Shown in pieces: positions 1 through 6,860 of a DNA stretch of 12,525 nucleotides. A model generated the notes under the pieces. That model made no database searches and was not told the DNA's origin. It worked only from the letters and a program-made list of their open reading frames with translations. Position numbers and translations under genes: made by a program. Numbering within the stretch: position 1 is the stretch's first letter; every line of letters begins with the position of its first letter. Source of the stretch: Candidatus Heimdallarchaeota archaeon (GTDB lineage: Archaea > Asgardarchaeota > Heimdallarchaeia > JABLTI01); contig DAOUWQ010000009.1 in NCBI GenBank assembly GCA_030667035.1, positions 1-12,525 of the forward strand, in the 5' to 3' direction.

Positions 1-429
1 AAATGGAATAATGGCTCTTCCAAGTACTTCAGGAATTTTAATCAATGAATCATCCATTGAAATTAAACTGTAATTATATTTACCGAATTTTGTTGCTTTA
101 TGCAGGTAAATATAGAACACTGACAAAAATCTTACGAATAGTATAGATAAGAGTAAAAATAGAATAGGAAATGTCCAAAAAATGATTATTTCAACAATAA
201 AATTTCCTGGAAACCATGGAAGAGCACCAGTTTTAGCTCCACCATCATTTCTAATATATAATTCATTAAACGCAAAGGCGAAAGCGAGATTTAATACGAA
301 TGAAAAGGCTAAAAGTACAATACCCAATATCGTTGTTCTTTTTCGAGGATTTTTTCTCACTATTTCAGGTATTCCAGGTAAATCAGGCATATCTTCAGCG
401 AAATCAGTTTCAGTCGTTTCTTGAGACAT
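1..429 (-). CDS. Partial membrane protein of unknown function (N-terminal 143 residues)
   Basis: An open frame starts with ATG at 429 (MSQETTETDF...) and runs uninterrupted to the window edge, so the C-terminus lies outside. The first 30 residues are acidic and then basic (DMPDLPGIPEIVRKNPRKR). A hydrophobic helix follows at about residues 34-55 (ILGIVLLAFSFVLNLAFAFA). After a polar loop of about 20 residues comes a second long hydrophobic stretch at about 76-107 (FIVEIIIFWTFPILFLLLSI and on). The segment after that is soluble and ends in IKIPEVLGRAIIPF. I do not recognise the family. Two helices with charged termini suggest a small integral membrane protein, but no catalytic motif is visible. 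There is no Shine-Dalgarno sequence before the ATG, and an AT-rich box lies about 30 bases upstream, so a short or leaderless transcript is possible. It diverges from the topoisomerase VI operon. That the frame is a gene is fairly sure; its function is unknown. Confidence 0.7.
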   Translation of the reverse strand, partial: MSQETTETDFAEDMPDLPGIPEIVRKNPRKRTTILGIVLLAFSFVLNLAFAFAFNELYIRNDGGAKTGALPWFPGNFIVEIIIFWTFPILFLLLSILFVRFLSVFYIYLHKATKFGKYNYSLISMDDSLIKIPEVLGRAIIPF

Positions 430-455
430 AATAATCAATTTAAGTTGATTTCATT

Positions 456-470
456 GGTTTAAAATAATAA
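456..470 (-). promoter_or_regulatory. TATA-like box for the partial membrane protein gene
   Basis: Read on the minus strand this is TTATTATTTTAAACC. Its centre lies about 30 bases upstream of the ATG at 429, which would place transcription start within a few bases of the start codon. The same AT-rich block reads TTTAAAATAATA on the plus strand and could also serve the topoisomerase operon. Assigned only from spacing and base composition. Confidence 0.35.
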
Positions 471-510
471 CGTAATTGGTATTTTTGAGCAAATACCCTC
501 TTCATCTTGC

Positions 511-522
511 AAAAAATTATAA
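511..522 (+). promoter_or_regulatory. Possible TATA-like box for the top6B-top6A operon
   Basis: The sequence AAAAAATTATAA lies about 55 bases before the TTG start of top6B. Transcription would begin near 542, giving a leader of about 30 bases that contains the GAGTGA ribosome-binding sequence at 560-565. The region is AT-rich throughout, so the assignment is tentative. Confidence 0.35.
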
Positions 523-571
523 TGGTAAAAGAATGATAGAACATTAGAGCGCATTAATTGAGTGATAGCAA

Positions 572-2104
572 TTGAGTAAAGTGGAATTTAAACAACTTAG
601 TCCTGCGGATTTCTTCTATCGCAACAGGGAATTAGCTGGTTTTGACACGCCGATAAAAAGTCTCTATACAGCCTTCAGAGAAATAATGGAAAATTCTTTG
701 GATGGTGCAGAAATCGGTGGTATTAATCCAGATATATTTATTGCAATTAAGAAACGATCTGAGGATGTTTATACGATATTTATTTCTGATAATGGGATTG
801 GCATTCCGGGTAAAAAAGTACCAAATGCTCTTGCTAAGCTTCTTTTTGGCGGTAAATATGTTGAACGGCAATCTCGCGGACACTTTGGTCTCGGTGCTTC
901 AATGACTGTTCTTTATTCTCAAATTACAACAAATTTACCAACTCGAGTATTAAGTTGTACGAGAGGGAGCAATGAAATTGATGAATATCATTTAATGATC
1001 AATATCCAGCGTAATGAACCGATCATAAGATATCATGCAAAATTACCCAACAAGAAAAAATGGCATGGCGTAACTGTTGAAGTGAATATTGAAGGAGATT
1101 ATGGTCGAGCACATCCGAAAATCTTAGAGTACATAAAATCAACTGCAATGGTAGCACCTTATGCAAACATAACATTCATTGATGCCTATGGCACTCTCTA
1201 TAAATTTAACAAAGTGATCGACGAAGTTCCAAGACTAGGTGAACCAGTATTACCCCATCCAAGAGGTATAGATACAGAAAAAATGCTTCGGTTATTGAGA
1301 GTTGCAAGGCAAAGAACAATGAATAAATTCCTTCAAAATAATTTTCAGCGAATAGGAGAAATAACAGCAAAAAATTTCCTTAAATATGTTAATATTAAAT
1401 TAGATAAAGACCCTCAAAAACTAGAGCACGATGAAATTATCCGAATAGTACAAGGAATGAATTCCTTTGAAGATTTTCTTAGCCCAGAAACAAAATGCCT
1501 TTCTCCAATTGGAGAAAATGTACTCACTAAAGGCATAATAAAAGAATTAGAACCTGAATTTGTTACTGCGATTACAAGAAGACCTCAAGCATATTCGGGA
1601 CATCCTTTCGTCATTGAAATAGCTTTTGCTTATGGGGGTAAAATAATTGAGCGAAGCTCTGAACCAAACCTATACCGATTCGCTAATAGAATACCACTTC
1701 TTTATGATCAATATGCAGATGTTGCTGCTAAAGTAATTCGAACATTCAATTGGCGAATGTATAAAGTTCCAGATAATGCTCAATTAGCAATCATAACTCA
1801 TGTTGCTTCAACCAAAGTTCCTTACAGAACTGCAGGGAAAGAATCTATCTCTGACCGAGAGGAAATAGAACGTGAAGTGAGATTAGCTATGCAAGTTTGT
1901 GCGAGAAAGCTTCGAGTGTATCTCTCAAGAATTGATCGAGAACAAAGACAAGCATTACGAACAAGTATTTTTGTGAAATACTTACCTTTCATTGCTCAAT
2001 TCGCTACTAGACTTAGTGGAAAGAAGACTGTCCCCTCAACTGAATTCCTTGGTGGAGAAGAAGCAAAAAGTGATGATCAGAATATCAATCCAGGTGTGAA
2101 ATGA
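572..2104 (+). CDS. top6B: DNA topoisomerase VI subunit B (GHKL ATPase subunit)
   Basis: This is the ATP-binding subunit of the A2B2 type IIB topoisomerase, which relaxes and decatenates DNA by passing one duplex through a break made by subunit A. The order is canonical. The N-box is EIMENSLDGAE (residues 37-47, with E40, N41 and D44). The G1 box is DNGIGIP (73-79). The ATP-lid/G2 region is SRGHFGLGAS (101-110). An H2TH region follows the HPRGID signature at 229-234. The transducer domain starts near SPIGENVLTKG (311-321) and carries HPFVIEIAFAYGG (344-356) and the switch-lysine segment VPYRTAGKES, with K423. At 510 residues it is close to the usual length of about 500-530. The TTG at 572 is the only usable start, because an in-frame stop lies at 566-568; GAGTGA at 560-565 is the ribosome binding site. 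The G2 box departs from the commoner RGQQGIG form. The stop is one base from the top6A start, so the two are co-transcribed. Confidence 0.97.
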   Translation: MSKVEFKQLSPADFFYRNRELAGFDTPIKSLYTAFREIMENSLDGAEIGGINPDIFIAIKKRSEDVYTIFISDNGIGIPGKKVPNALAKLLFGGKYVERQSRGHFGLGASMTVLYSQITTNLPTRVLSCTRGSNEIDEYHLMINIQRNEPIIRYHAKLPNKKKWHGVTVEVNIEGDYGRAHPKILEYIKSTAMVAPYANITFIDAYGTLYKFNKVIDEVPRLGEPVLPHPRGIDTEKMLRLLRVARQRTMNKFLQNNFQRIGEITAKNFLKYVNIKLDKDPQKLEHDEIIRIVQGMNSFEDFLSPETKCLSPIGENVLTKGIIKELEPEFVTAITRRPQAYSGHPFVIEIAFAYGGKIIERSSEPNLYRFANRIPLLYDQYADVAAKVIRTFNWRMYKVPDNAQLAIITHVASTKVPYRTAGKESISDREEIEREVRLAMQVCARKLRVYLSRIDREQRQALRTSIFVKYLPFIAQFATRLSGKKTVPSTEFLGGEEAKSDDQNINPGVK

Positions 2105-2105
2105 A

Positions 2106-3230
2106 ATGTCAAAACCAAAACCAGAAAATCATGCGGATAAGATTAAGAAAAAATCATTTGATAAATTAGTTGCACTTGGAAATAAAATATACAAACAACT
2201 CCAAGATGAAAAATATCCTGAATTTGATATGCCATTACGAACGAGTTCTAACATCTTTTATGACGAGAAAACAAGACAATATTCACTCGGGAAAAAGAAA
2301 ATCAAAAGATCTTCAAGAAATGTTAGACATCTAAAACCATTTTTGCAAACAATGTTCGTTTCAATGTTCGCTGCTCGAGATCTTTTAGAACCTGGCAGAA
2401 CGAGTACATTGAGAGATTTGTATTATTCTTCAGAATCAGCCATGGCTAAAATGTTCAAAAACCAATCTGAATCTGATAACATTATTACCGATGTAGAATC
2501 AATAATTGGAATGGCTCGAGAGGATTTCAATATTTTTCCAGATGCTCGGAGCACTATTTATGGCGATCTTACAATTTCCTTCAAAGATAAGAAGACTGGT
2601 AATAAACGCGAAATAAATCTCACATTTAACCCAGATGGACAAACAATAGGACCTACAATGGTTCGAAGCGATTTTGTAAAAACATCAGCAAAAAAAGTAA
2701 TCTGTGTTGAATCAGGTGGTATGTTTCAAAGATTAATAGAGGAAGATGCAGATGAGCAATTTGACGCTATTCTTGTTCACCTTGCAGGGCAAGCTCCTCG
2801 AGGAACTAGAAGAATAATTAGAAGATTAAATGAAGAAATGGGATTACCTGTTTATGCGTTTGTAGACGGAGATCCATGGGGAATTCATATTTACAACGTC
2901 ATTGCGGCTGGTAGCGCAAGTGCAGCTCACCTTTCTGGTTTAACCACTCCGGATGCTGTTTGGATGGGATTAACGGCCTCAGATATAATCAATTACGATC
3001 TTCAAACAGATCAATTTTCAAAAGGAGATACAACACGCACTGTCCAATTACTTCGCGACCCACGTTATCAAAAACCATATCTTCAAGAAGAACTGAAGAA
3101 ATTCCTCAAACTCAAACGAAAAGCAGAGCAGCAATCACTCACTTCCAAAAGTCTTACTTTTGTTGTTGATGAATATTTACCCGCAAAGTTCAAAGAAATT
3201 GATAAATTACAGAAAGCAGGAAAAATCTAA
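2106..3230 (+). CDS. top6A: DNA topoisomerase VI subunit A (Spo11-like DNA-cleaving subunit)
   Basis: This subunit makes the transient double-strand break through a phosphotyrosine link and is the homologue of eukaryotic Spo11. The winged-helix (CAP/5Y) domain carries the catalytic motif TLRDLYYSSE; by alignment with Spo11 the nucleophile is the second tyrosine, Y107. The Toprim domain supplies E202 (VESGGMFQRL) and the acidic pair D254/D256 (FVDGDPWGIH), which bind magnesium. The C-terminal signature AHLSGLTTPDAVWMGLTASD (274-293) is also typical. At 374 residues it has full family length with no gap. The ATG at 2106 is preceded by AGGTG at 2092-2096, which overlaps the last codons of top6B, so translation is probably coupled. 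The first 20 residues are lysine-rich, as in other archaeal Top6A proteins. A T-rich terminator follows directly. Confidence 0.97.
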   Translation: MSKPKPENHADKIKKKSFDKLVALGNKIYKQLQDEKYPEFDMPLRTSSNIFYDEKTRQYSLGKKKIKRSSRNVRHLKPFLQTMFVSMFAARDLLEPGRTSTLRDLYYSSESAMAKMFKNQSESDNIITDVESIIGMAREDFNIFPDARSTIYGDLTISFKDKKTGNKREINLTFNPDGQTIGPTMVRSDFVKTSAKKVICVESGGMFQRLIEEDADEQFDAILVHLAGQAPRGTRRIIRRLNEEMGLPVYAFVDGDPWGIHIYNVIAAGSASAAHLSGLTTPDAVWMGLTASDIINYDLQTDQFSKGDTTRTVQLLRDPRYQKPYLQEELKKFLKLKRKAEQQSLTSKSLTFVVDEYLPAKFKEIDKLQKAGKI

Positions 3231-3254
3231 TTTTTTTCTCCTTTTTTTTCTTTC
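3231..3254 (+). terminator. T-rich terminator of the top6B-top6A operon
   Basis: Directly after the top6A stop codon are two oligo-T runs, seven Ts at 3231-3237 and eight at 3242-3249, separated by CTCC. Archaeal RNA polymerase terminates at such oligo-T tracts without needing a hairpin. Confidence 0.6.
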
Positions 3255-3269
3255 TAAATTTTTGATACA

Positions 3270-3404
3270 ATGAAAGAAGCAAATGGTTACGGCACAAGAA
3301 TTCATTTTAATGAGTCAGCTCAAGTAATGGGAGTTTATACTGGTCCTAAAACGATTTGTATAAGTTATGTAGGAAACTGGGATAAGAAGTGGATCATCAC
3401 ATAA
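3270..3404 (+). CDS. Doubtful small ORF, 44 residues, unknown
   Basis: An ATG at 3270 opens a 44-codon frame ending in TAA at 3402-3404. The peptide begins MKEANGYGTRIHFNES and ends GNWDKKWIIT. Its composition is protein-like (aromatics, glycines, charged residues), unlike a random translation of AT-rich DNA. Against it, there is no ribosome binding site, it begins only 16 bases after the topoisomerase terminator, and no well-spaced TATA box is visible. It could be a true small gene, a remnant of a decayed gene, or chance. I do not recognise it. Confidence 0.2.
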   Translation: MKEANGYGTRIHFNESAQVMGVYTGPKTICISYVGNWDKKWIIT

Positions 3405-3440
3405 TCTTCTCAAATTAATTGCATTAGGTTTGAGTAATAG

Positions 3441-3477
3441 AAAAAAAAGTTTTTTGGAGCTCTGCTCCAGTTTTTTT
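3441..3477. terminator. Bidirectional hairpin terminator between convergent genes
   Basis: A GC stem GGAGC (3456-3460) / GCTCC (3464-3468) with loop TCT is flanked by an A-run at 3441-3448 and a T-run at 3471-3477. The flanking runs can extend the stem. On the plus strand the hairpin is followed by seven Ts. On the minus strand it starts right after the plsY stop codon and is followed by T runs. It therefore suits termination from both sides. Confidence 0.6.
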
Positions 3478-4188
3478 CTATCCCATTTCTGTCTCTCTTC
3501 CTACAGGGATTTTTTTGTGTACACTCTCTAATAGCCTTACTAATAATGCAATATCTAGCGACAAAACAATTAGCCCCTGTGTTAGATGTAGAAAACCATT
3601 TGCACCTATTACCCAATCCATTAGAATATTGCTCCAAGGTGGACTAATGGGTAGAAAGAGTGCAACAGGTACACATAGTAAAACAACAATAGTTCCTATA
3701 TATCTAACTGGCATTTTGAAAGCTAAGGTTAGAAGCATAAAAAATAGACTATAAGCTATCATAACTAAGGGGTTGAAATAGAGTAATGTCCCTACAAAAA
3801 CACCTAATCCTTGTCCTCCATTAAATTTTAACCAGATAGGATAATTATGACCAATAACACATAAACCAGGACCAAGTATACACATGAAGGTATGGTAGAT
3901 GTTTGATCCATCTAAAGCAATAAAATGTTTCAAGGAAAAAATATGGTCAATAAGTGCAATTGCTAGAGTTCCTTTGAAACAATCAAGAAGCAAAACAATA
4001 TAACCAAATGTTATCCCAAACGTTCTTACTGCATTCATCGCTCCGGGGTTTCCGGTATGGTAATCTCTTAAATCCTTTCCTTTTACTAGTTGCCCTAACC
4101 AAACTGAGGTAGGTATTGAACCAAGTAAATAGGACCCAATACTGGCTAATATAATCCATAATATATCAATAGCTGCCATTTCTGTCAA
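3478..4188 (-). CDS. plsY: PlsY-family glycerol-3-phosphate acyltransferase (integral membrane)
   Basis: PlsY acylates the sn-1 position of glycerol-3-phosphate from acyl-phosphate in bacterial phospholipid synthesis. All three family motifs are visible. Motif 1 is SYLLGSIPTSVWLG (residues 19-32). Motif 2 is TGNPGAMNAVRTFG (45-58), preceded by DLR. Motif 3 is GHNYPIWLKFNGGQGLG (113-129). The DCFKG segment (69-73) is also typical. About six to seven hydrophobic helices alternate with these motifs, and 236 residues is near the usual length of 200-220. The lysine of the common motif 3 sequence GGKG is glutamine here (Q126), and the ATN of motif 2 is AMN, so the substrate could differ. The start is TTG at 4188 or, as likely, ATG at 4179, four codons in; neither has a clear ribosome binding site. 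A PlsY in an otherwise archaeal context is unusual. Family assignment is firm; activity is inferred. Confidence 0.88.
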   Translation of the reverse strand: MTEMAAIDILWIILASIGSYLLGSIPTSVWLGQLVKGKDLRDYHTGNPGAMNAVRTFGITFGYIVLLLDCFKGTLAIALIDHIFSLKHFIALDGSNIYHTFMCILGPGLCVIGHNYPIWLKFNGGQGLGVFVGTLLYFNPLVMIAYSLFFMLLTLAFKMPVRYIGTIVVLLCVPVALFLPISPPWSNILMDWVIGANGFLHLTQGLIVLSLDIALLVRLLESVHKKIPVGRETEMG

Positions 4189-4231
4189 ATCGTTGGAAAT
4201 AGTTGATAATTAACTCAAATATAGCCAGAGG

Positions 4232-4246
4232 TTATTTTTAAATATT
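4232..4246 (-). promoter_or_regulatory. Possible TATA-like box for plsY
   Basis: The minus strand reads AATATTTAAAAATAA. Its centre near 4239 would place transcription start near 4213, giving a leader of 25-35 bases. The 200-base gap 4189-4388 is a divergent promoter region; apart from this box and the TATA box of the sensor gene I see nothing else in it. Confidence 0.4.
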
Positions 4247-4344
4247 GATTATAATTACAATTTTTGAGAAATCGATACGAATGATATTTTTTGTACTTTG
4301 GTGACTTATATATTTGAAAACCAAGAAATTGATTGACTAGTAGA

Positions 4345-4354
4345 GTATATAAAG
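4345..4354 (+). promoter_or_regulatory. TATA box of the sensor gene
   Basis: GTATATAAAG is a near-ideal archaeal TATA box, 36 bases before the GTG start at 4389. Transcription would begin near 4375, leaving a leader of about 14 bases. The sequence GAGGTGG at 4387-4391/4392 overlaps the start codon itself, so it can hardly act as a normally spaced ribosome binding site for it. Confidence 0.55.
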
Positions 4355-4388
4355 ACCTTTTCACAGATATTTATGCAATCAAAATGAG

Positions 4389-6836
4389 GTGGAAATCATA
4401 CGCACCAGAATCAATGTACTTCACCTTGAAGATAATAAAAATGATGCTGAATTAATAAAAACAATACTCACATCAGGGCACATTGTTTTTACCATATTTC
4501 TGGTAGATAATCGTGAAGATTTTCTTAAAATATTGAAAGAAAAAAATATTGATTTAATTATAGCTGATTACAGTCTTCCTTCATTCGATGGACTTACTGC
4601 TCTAAATTTAGTACGAGAACTAAAAATGAAGATTCCTTTTATTTTTGTCTCTGGTGTTTTGAAAGAGGAAATAGCAATTGAGGCTTTACATCATGGTGCA
4701 ACAGATTATATTATAAAATCTAAATTAGAAAGGTTAGTTCCATCAGTTAATAGAGTAATTCAAGAAATCAATGAAAGAGAGCAAAGTAAGAAAATGCAAG
4801 AAGAAATTACTCAACAAGAAGTAATGTATCAAAAAATAGCTGAGCGTGTTCGTGGTTTTTTGAGGATGAATCTTCCCTCAGGAAATTTTACTTTGGTTGA
4901 TAAATACTTTGCTGAGTTAAGTGGTTATTCGATGAATGAATGGCATCAAACACCAAATTTTCTTCAAAAAATTATCCATCACGATTTTCTTGACTATTAT
5001 AATGAAAACTTCAAGAAAATGCAGCAAGGATTTGTGCCGAAAGTAATGGAGTATAAAATAATCCGTAAAGATGACAAAGAACGTTGGTGGATACAATTCA
5101 ATCTTGGTGCATATGATATTGACCAAAAATTATTATCAATATCAATGGTTATTATTGATAATACTGAAATCAAGGAATCGCAATTAAAATATCAACACAT
5201 ATTTGAAAACGCTATAGTTGGAATCTTTAGAACGGATGTTAAAACTGGTGAAATAATTGAAGCTAATGATACAATGGCACAAATTTTCGGTTATACATCA
5301 ATTGATGAATTTAAAAAATATTCAGCTATAACTTTATACAGAAATGAAGAACAAAGAAAACCATTTCTTAAAATTATCAAAAATGAAGGTTATGTTTTAG
5401 GTTACAAGATGCAAGCAAAAAAGAAAAACGGAGAACAAATATGGATTAGTTTATCAGGTAGATTATATCCTAGAGAAGGTTATATAGAAGGTTTTTTGAT
5501 AGATATTTCTGAACAGAAAAAAGCTGAAGATATGCTTGAAAGAGATAGAAGAGCATATCAAATTATTTCTGAAGCAGCATTACAAGCAAAAGATATACCT
5601 GACTTGTGTAATCAAGTTTTAGTTGGACTTATTGAAACGCTTTCTTTTGATTTTGGTATAGTTCATTTGTATAATGTGAATGAGAAATTACTTAGAGCGG
5701 TCATAACTTATGGTGTTGCTAAGAAAGACATTGCACAAATAGTAGAAATTGCTTTAGATGATACAGAATGTTATATTGCAACAGCTGCAAGAACTAAAAA
5801 AGCGATTTTTACTCCAGATATAAGTAAAAGTAAAAGAAAAACATTTCTTCAAAAGAAAGTAGCACTTTACTTCCCTGAAACACAAAGCTTTGTATCATGG
5901 CCTATTCTAAATGCTGAAGGAAATTTGCTTGGTACGGTACAAATTTTATCAAAGAAACCTAAAGAACTACAAGAAGAAGATAGAATTTTCTTTGATACAC
6001 TTTTAAAATTCTTCGCTACTGCCCTTGAAAGAAAGTTTGGAGAAAAAGCTTTGCAAGTGAGTGAAGAGAAGTATCGAAATTTATTTCATGCAACACCTAT
6101 AGGGATCATAACTTGTGACAAAAAAGGAATCATTCAATCTGTAAATAAAATAGCACTTCACATTCTTGGCTCACCCTCTGAAGAAGCTACCAAAGAGATC
6201 AATCTGTTAACTTTTCCATTATTAGTCAAATACGGAATTTCCAAAGATCTCAAAACATGTTTGAAAACTGGCGATCTGATTCAGAACGAAAGAGTATATA
6301 GTACAAAATGGGGTAAGGAAATAATTCTCCTTTACAAAATATTTCCATTGAAAAACCAAAGAGGGAAAATCACAGGAGCAATGTCGACTTTTGAAGACAT
6401 ATCAGAAAGAAAGAAAAATGAAAAATTAATACAAGAGAGTGAGAGAAGTTATAGATTGCTCGCAGAAAACATTACTGATGTTATTTTTACACTAAATCTA
6501 AACTGGGAGATTACATATGCTAATCCTGCAATTGAAGATTTAATTGGATTCAATAATAAAGAGATTTTAGTAAAAACTCTAGATGAACTACTTAAACCTC
6601 AATCATTAGAAATAGCTCTTAAAACACTCTCAGAAGAGCTGGAAATTGAAGAAATAGAGGGCAGCGGACCAAACAGATCAAGAATAATAGAACTTGAGTT
6701 TAATTGCAAAGACGGATCTACTGTTTTAGTGGAAGCAAAAGTCACTTTTCAACGTGATAGTGATGACGAGCCAATCGGCATTCTGGGTGTTCTCCGAGAT
6801 ATCTCTAAAAGAAAAAAAATGAAAAATAAAAATTAA
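4389..6836 (+). CDS. Receiver-PAS-PAS-GAF-PAS-PAS sensory protein without kinase domain
   Basis: This is a cytoplasmic signalling protein of 815 residues with no membrane segments. An N-terminal response-regulator receiver spans about 8-125: acid pair E14/D15 (VLHLEDNKND), phospho-acceptor D60 (LIIADYSLP), S88 (FVSG) and K110 (GATDYIIK). PAS domains follow at about 150-262 and 265-380 (the second ending in DISEQKKAE). A GAF domain spans about 385-552. Two more PAS domains lie at about 560-680 (ending DISERKKNE) and 684-808 (ending LRDISKRKK). The D-I-S-x-x-K-K ends are the usual PAC junctions. In related architectures a HisKA/HATPase module follows the last PAS; here the protein stops seven residues after it. 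A partner histidine kinase must act elsewhere, or output is through protein contacts. The GTG at 4389 is the first usable start, since an in-frame stop lies at 4350-4352. It converges on the HEAT gene, with 24 bases between. Confidence 0.9.
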   Translation: MEIIRTRINVLHLEDNKNDAELIKTILTSGHIVFTIFLVDNREDFLKILKEKNIDLIIADYSLPSFDGLTALNLVRELKMKIPFIFVSGVLKEEIAIEALHHGATDYIIKSKLERLVPSVNRVIQEINEREQSKKMQEEITQQEVMYQKIAERVRGFLRMNLPSGNFTLVDKYFAELSGYSMNEWHQTPNFLQKIIHHDFLDYYNENFKKMQQGFVPKVMEYKIIRKDDKERWWIQFNLGAYDIDQKLLSISMVIIDNTEIKESQLKYQHIFENAIVGIFRTDVKTGEIIEANDTMAQIFGYTSIDEFKKYSAITLYRNEEQRKPFLKIIKNEGYVLGYKMQAKKKNGEQIWISLSGRLYPREGYIEGFLIDISEQKKAEDMLERDRRAYQIISEAALQAKDIPDLCNQVLVGLIETLSFDFGIVHLYNVNEKLLRAVITYGVAKKDIAQIVEIALDDTECYIATAARTKKAIFTPDISKSKRKTFLQKKVALYFPETQSFVSWPILNAEGNLLGTVQILSKKPKELQEEDRIFFDTLLKFFATALERKFGEKALQVSEEKYRNLFHATPIGIITCDKKGIIQSVNKIALHILGSPSEEATKEINLLTFPLLVKYGISKDLKTCLKTGDLIQNERVYSTKWGKEIILLYKIFPLKNQRGKITGAMSTFEDISERKKNEKLIQESERSYRLLAENITDVIFTLNLNWEITYANPAIEDLIGFNNKEILVKTLDELLKPQSLEIALKTLSEELEIEEIEGSGPNRSRIIELEFNCKDGSTVLVEAKVTFQRDSDDEPIGILGVLRDISKRKKMKNKN

Positions 6837-6860
6837 TCAACTTGTTTGCATTATTATTGT

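Noticed and set aside
3410..3637. Minus-strand frame overlapping the plsY 3' end
   Set aside because: It overlaps plsY in another frame, runs through the hairpin terminator, and shows no family features.
4189..4388. Possible riboswitch or regulatory RNA in the divergent plsY/sensor gap
   Set aside because: I found no stable stem or conserved motif beyond TATA-like boxes, and the predicted leaders are only about 15-35 bases long.
4917..5126. Minus-strand open frame inside the sensor gene
   Set aside because: It lies wholly within a well-supported PAS-domain coding region, has no ribosome binding site, and its isoleucine-rich translation reflects the opposite-strand codons.
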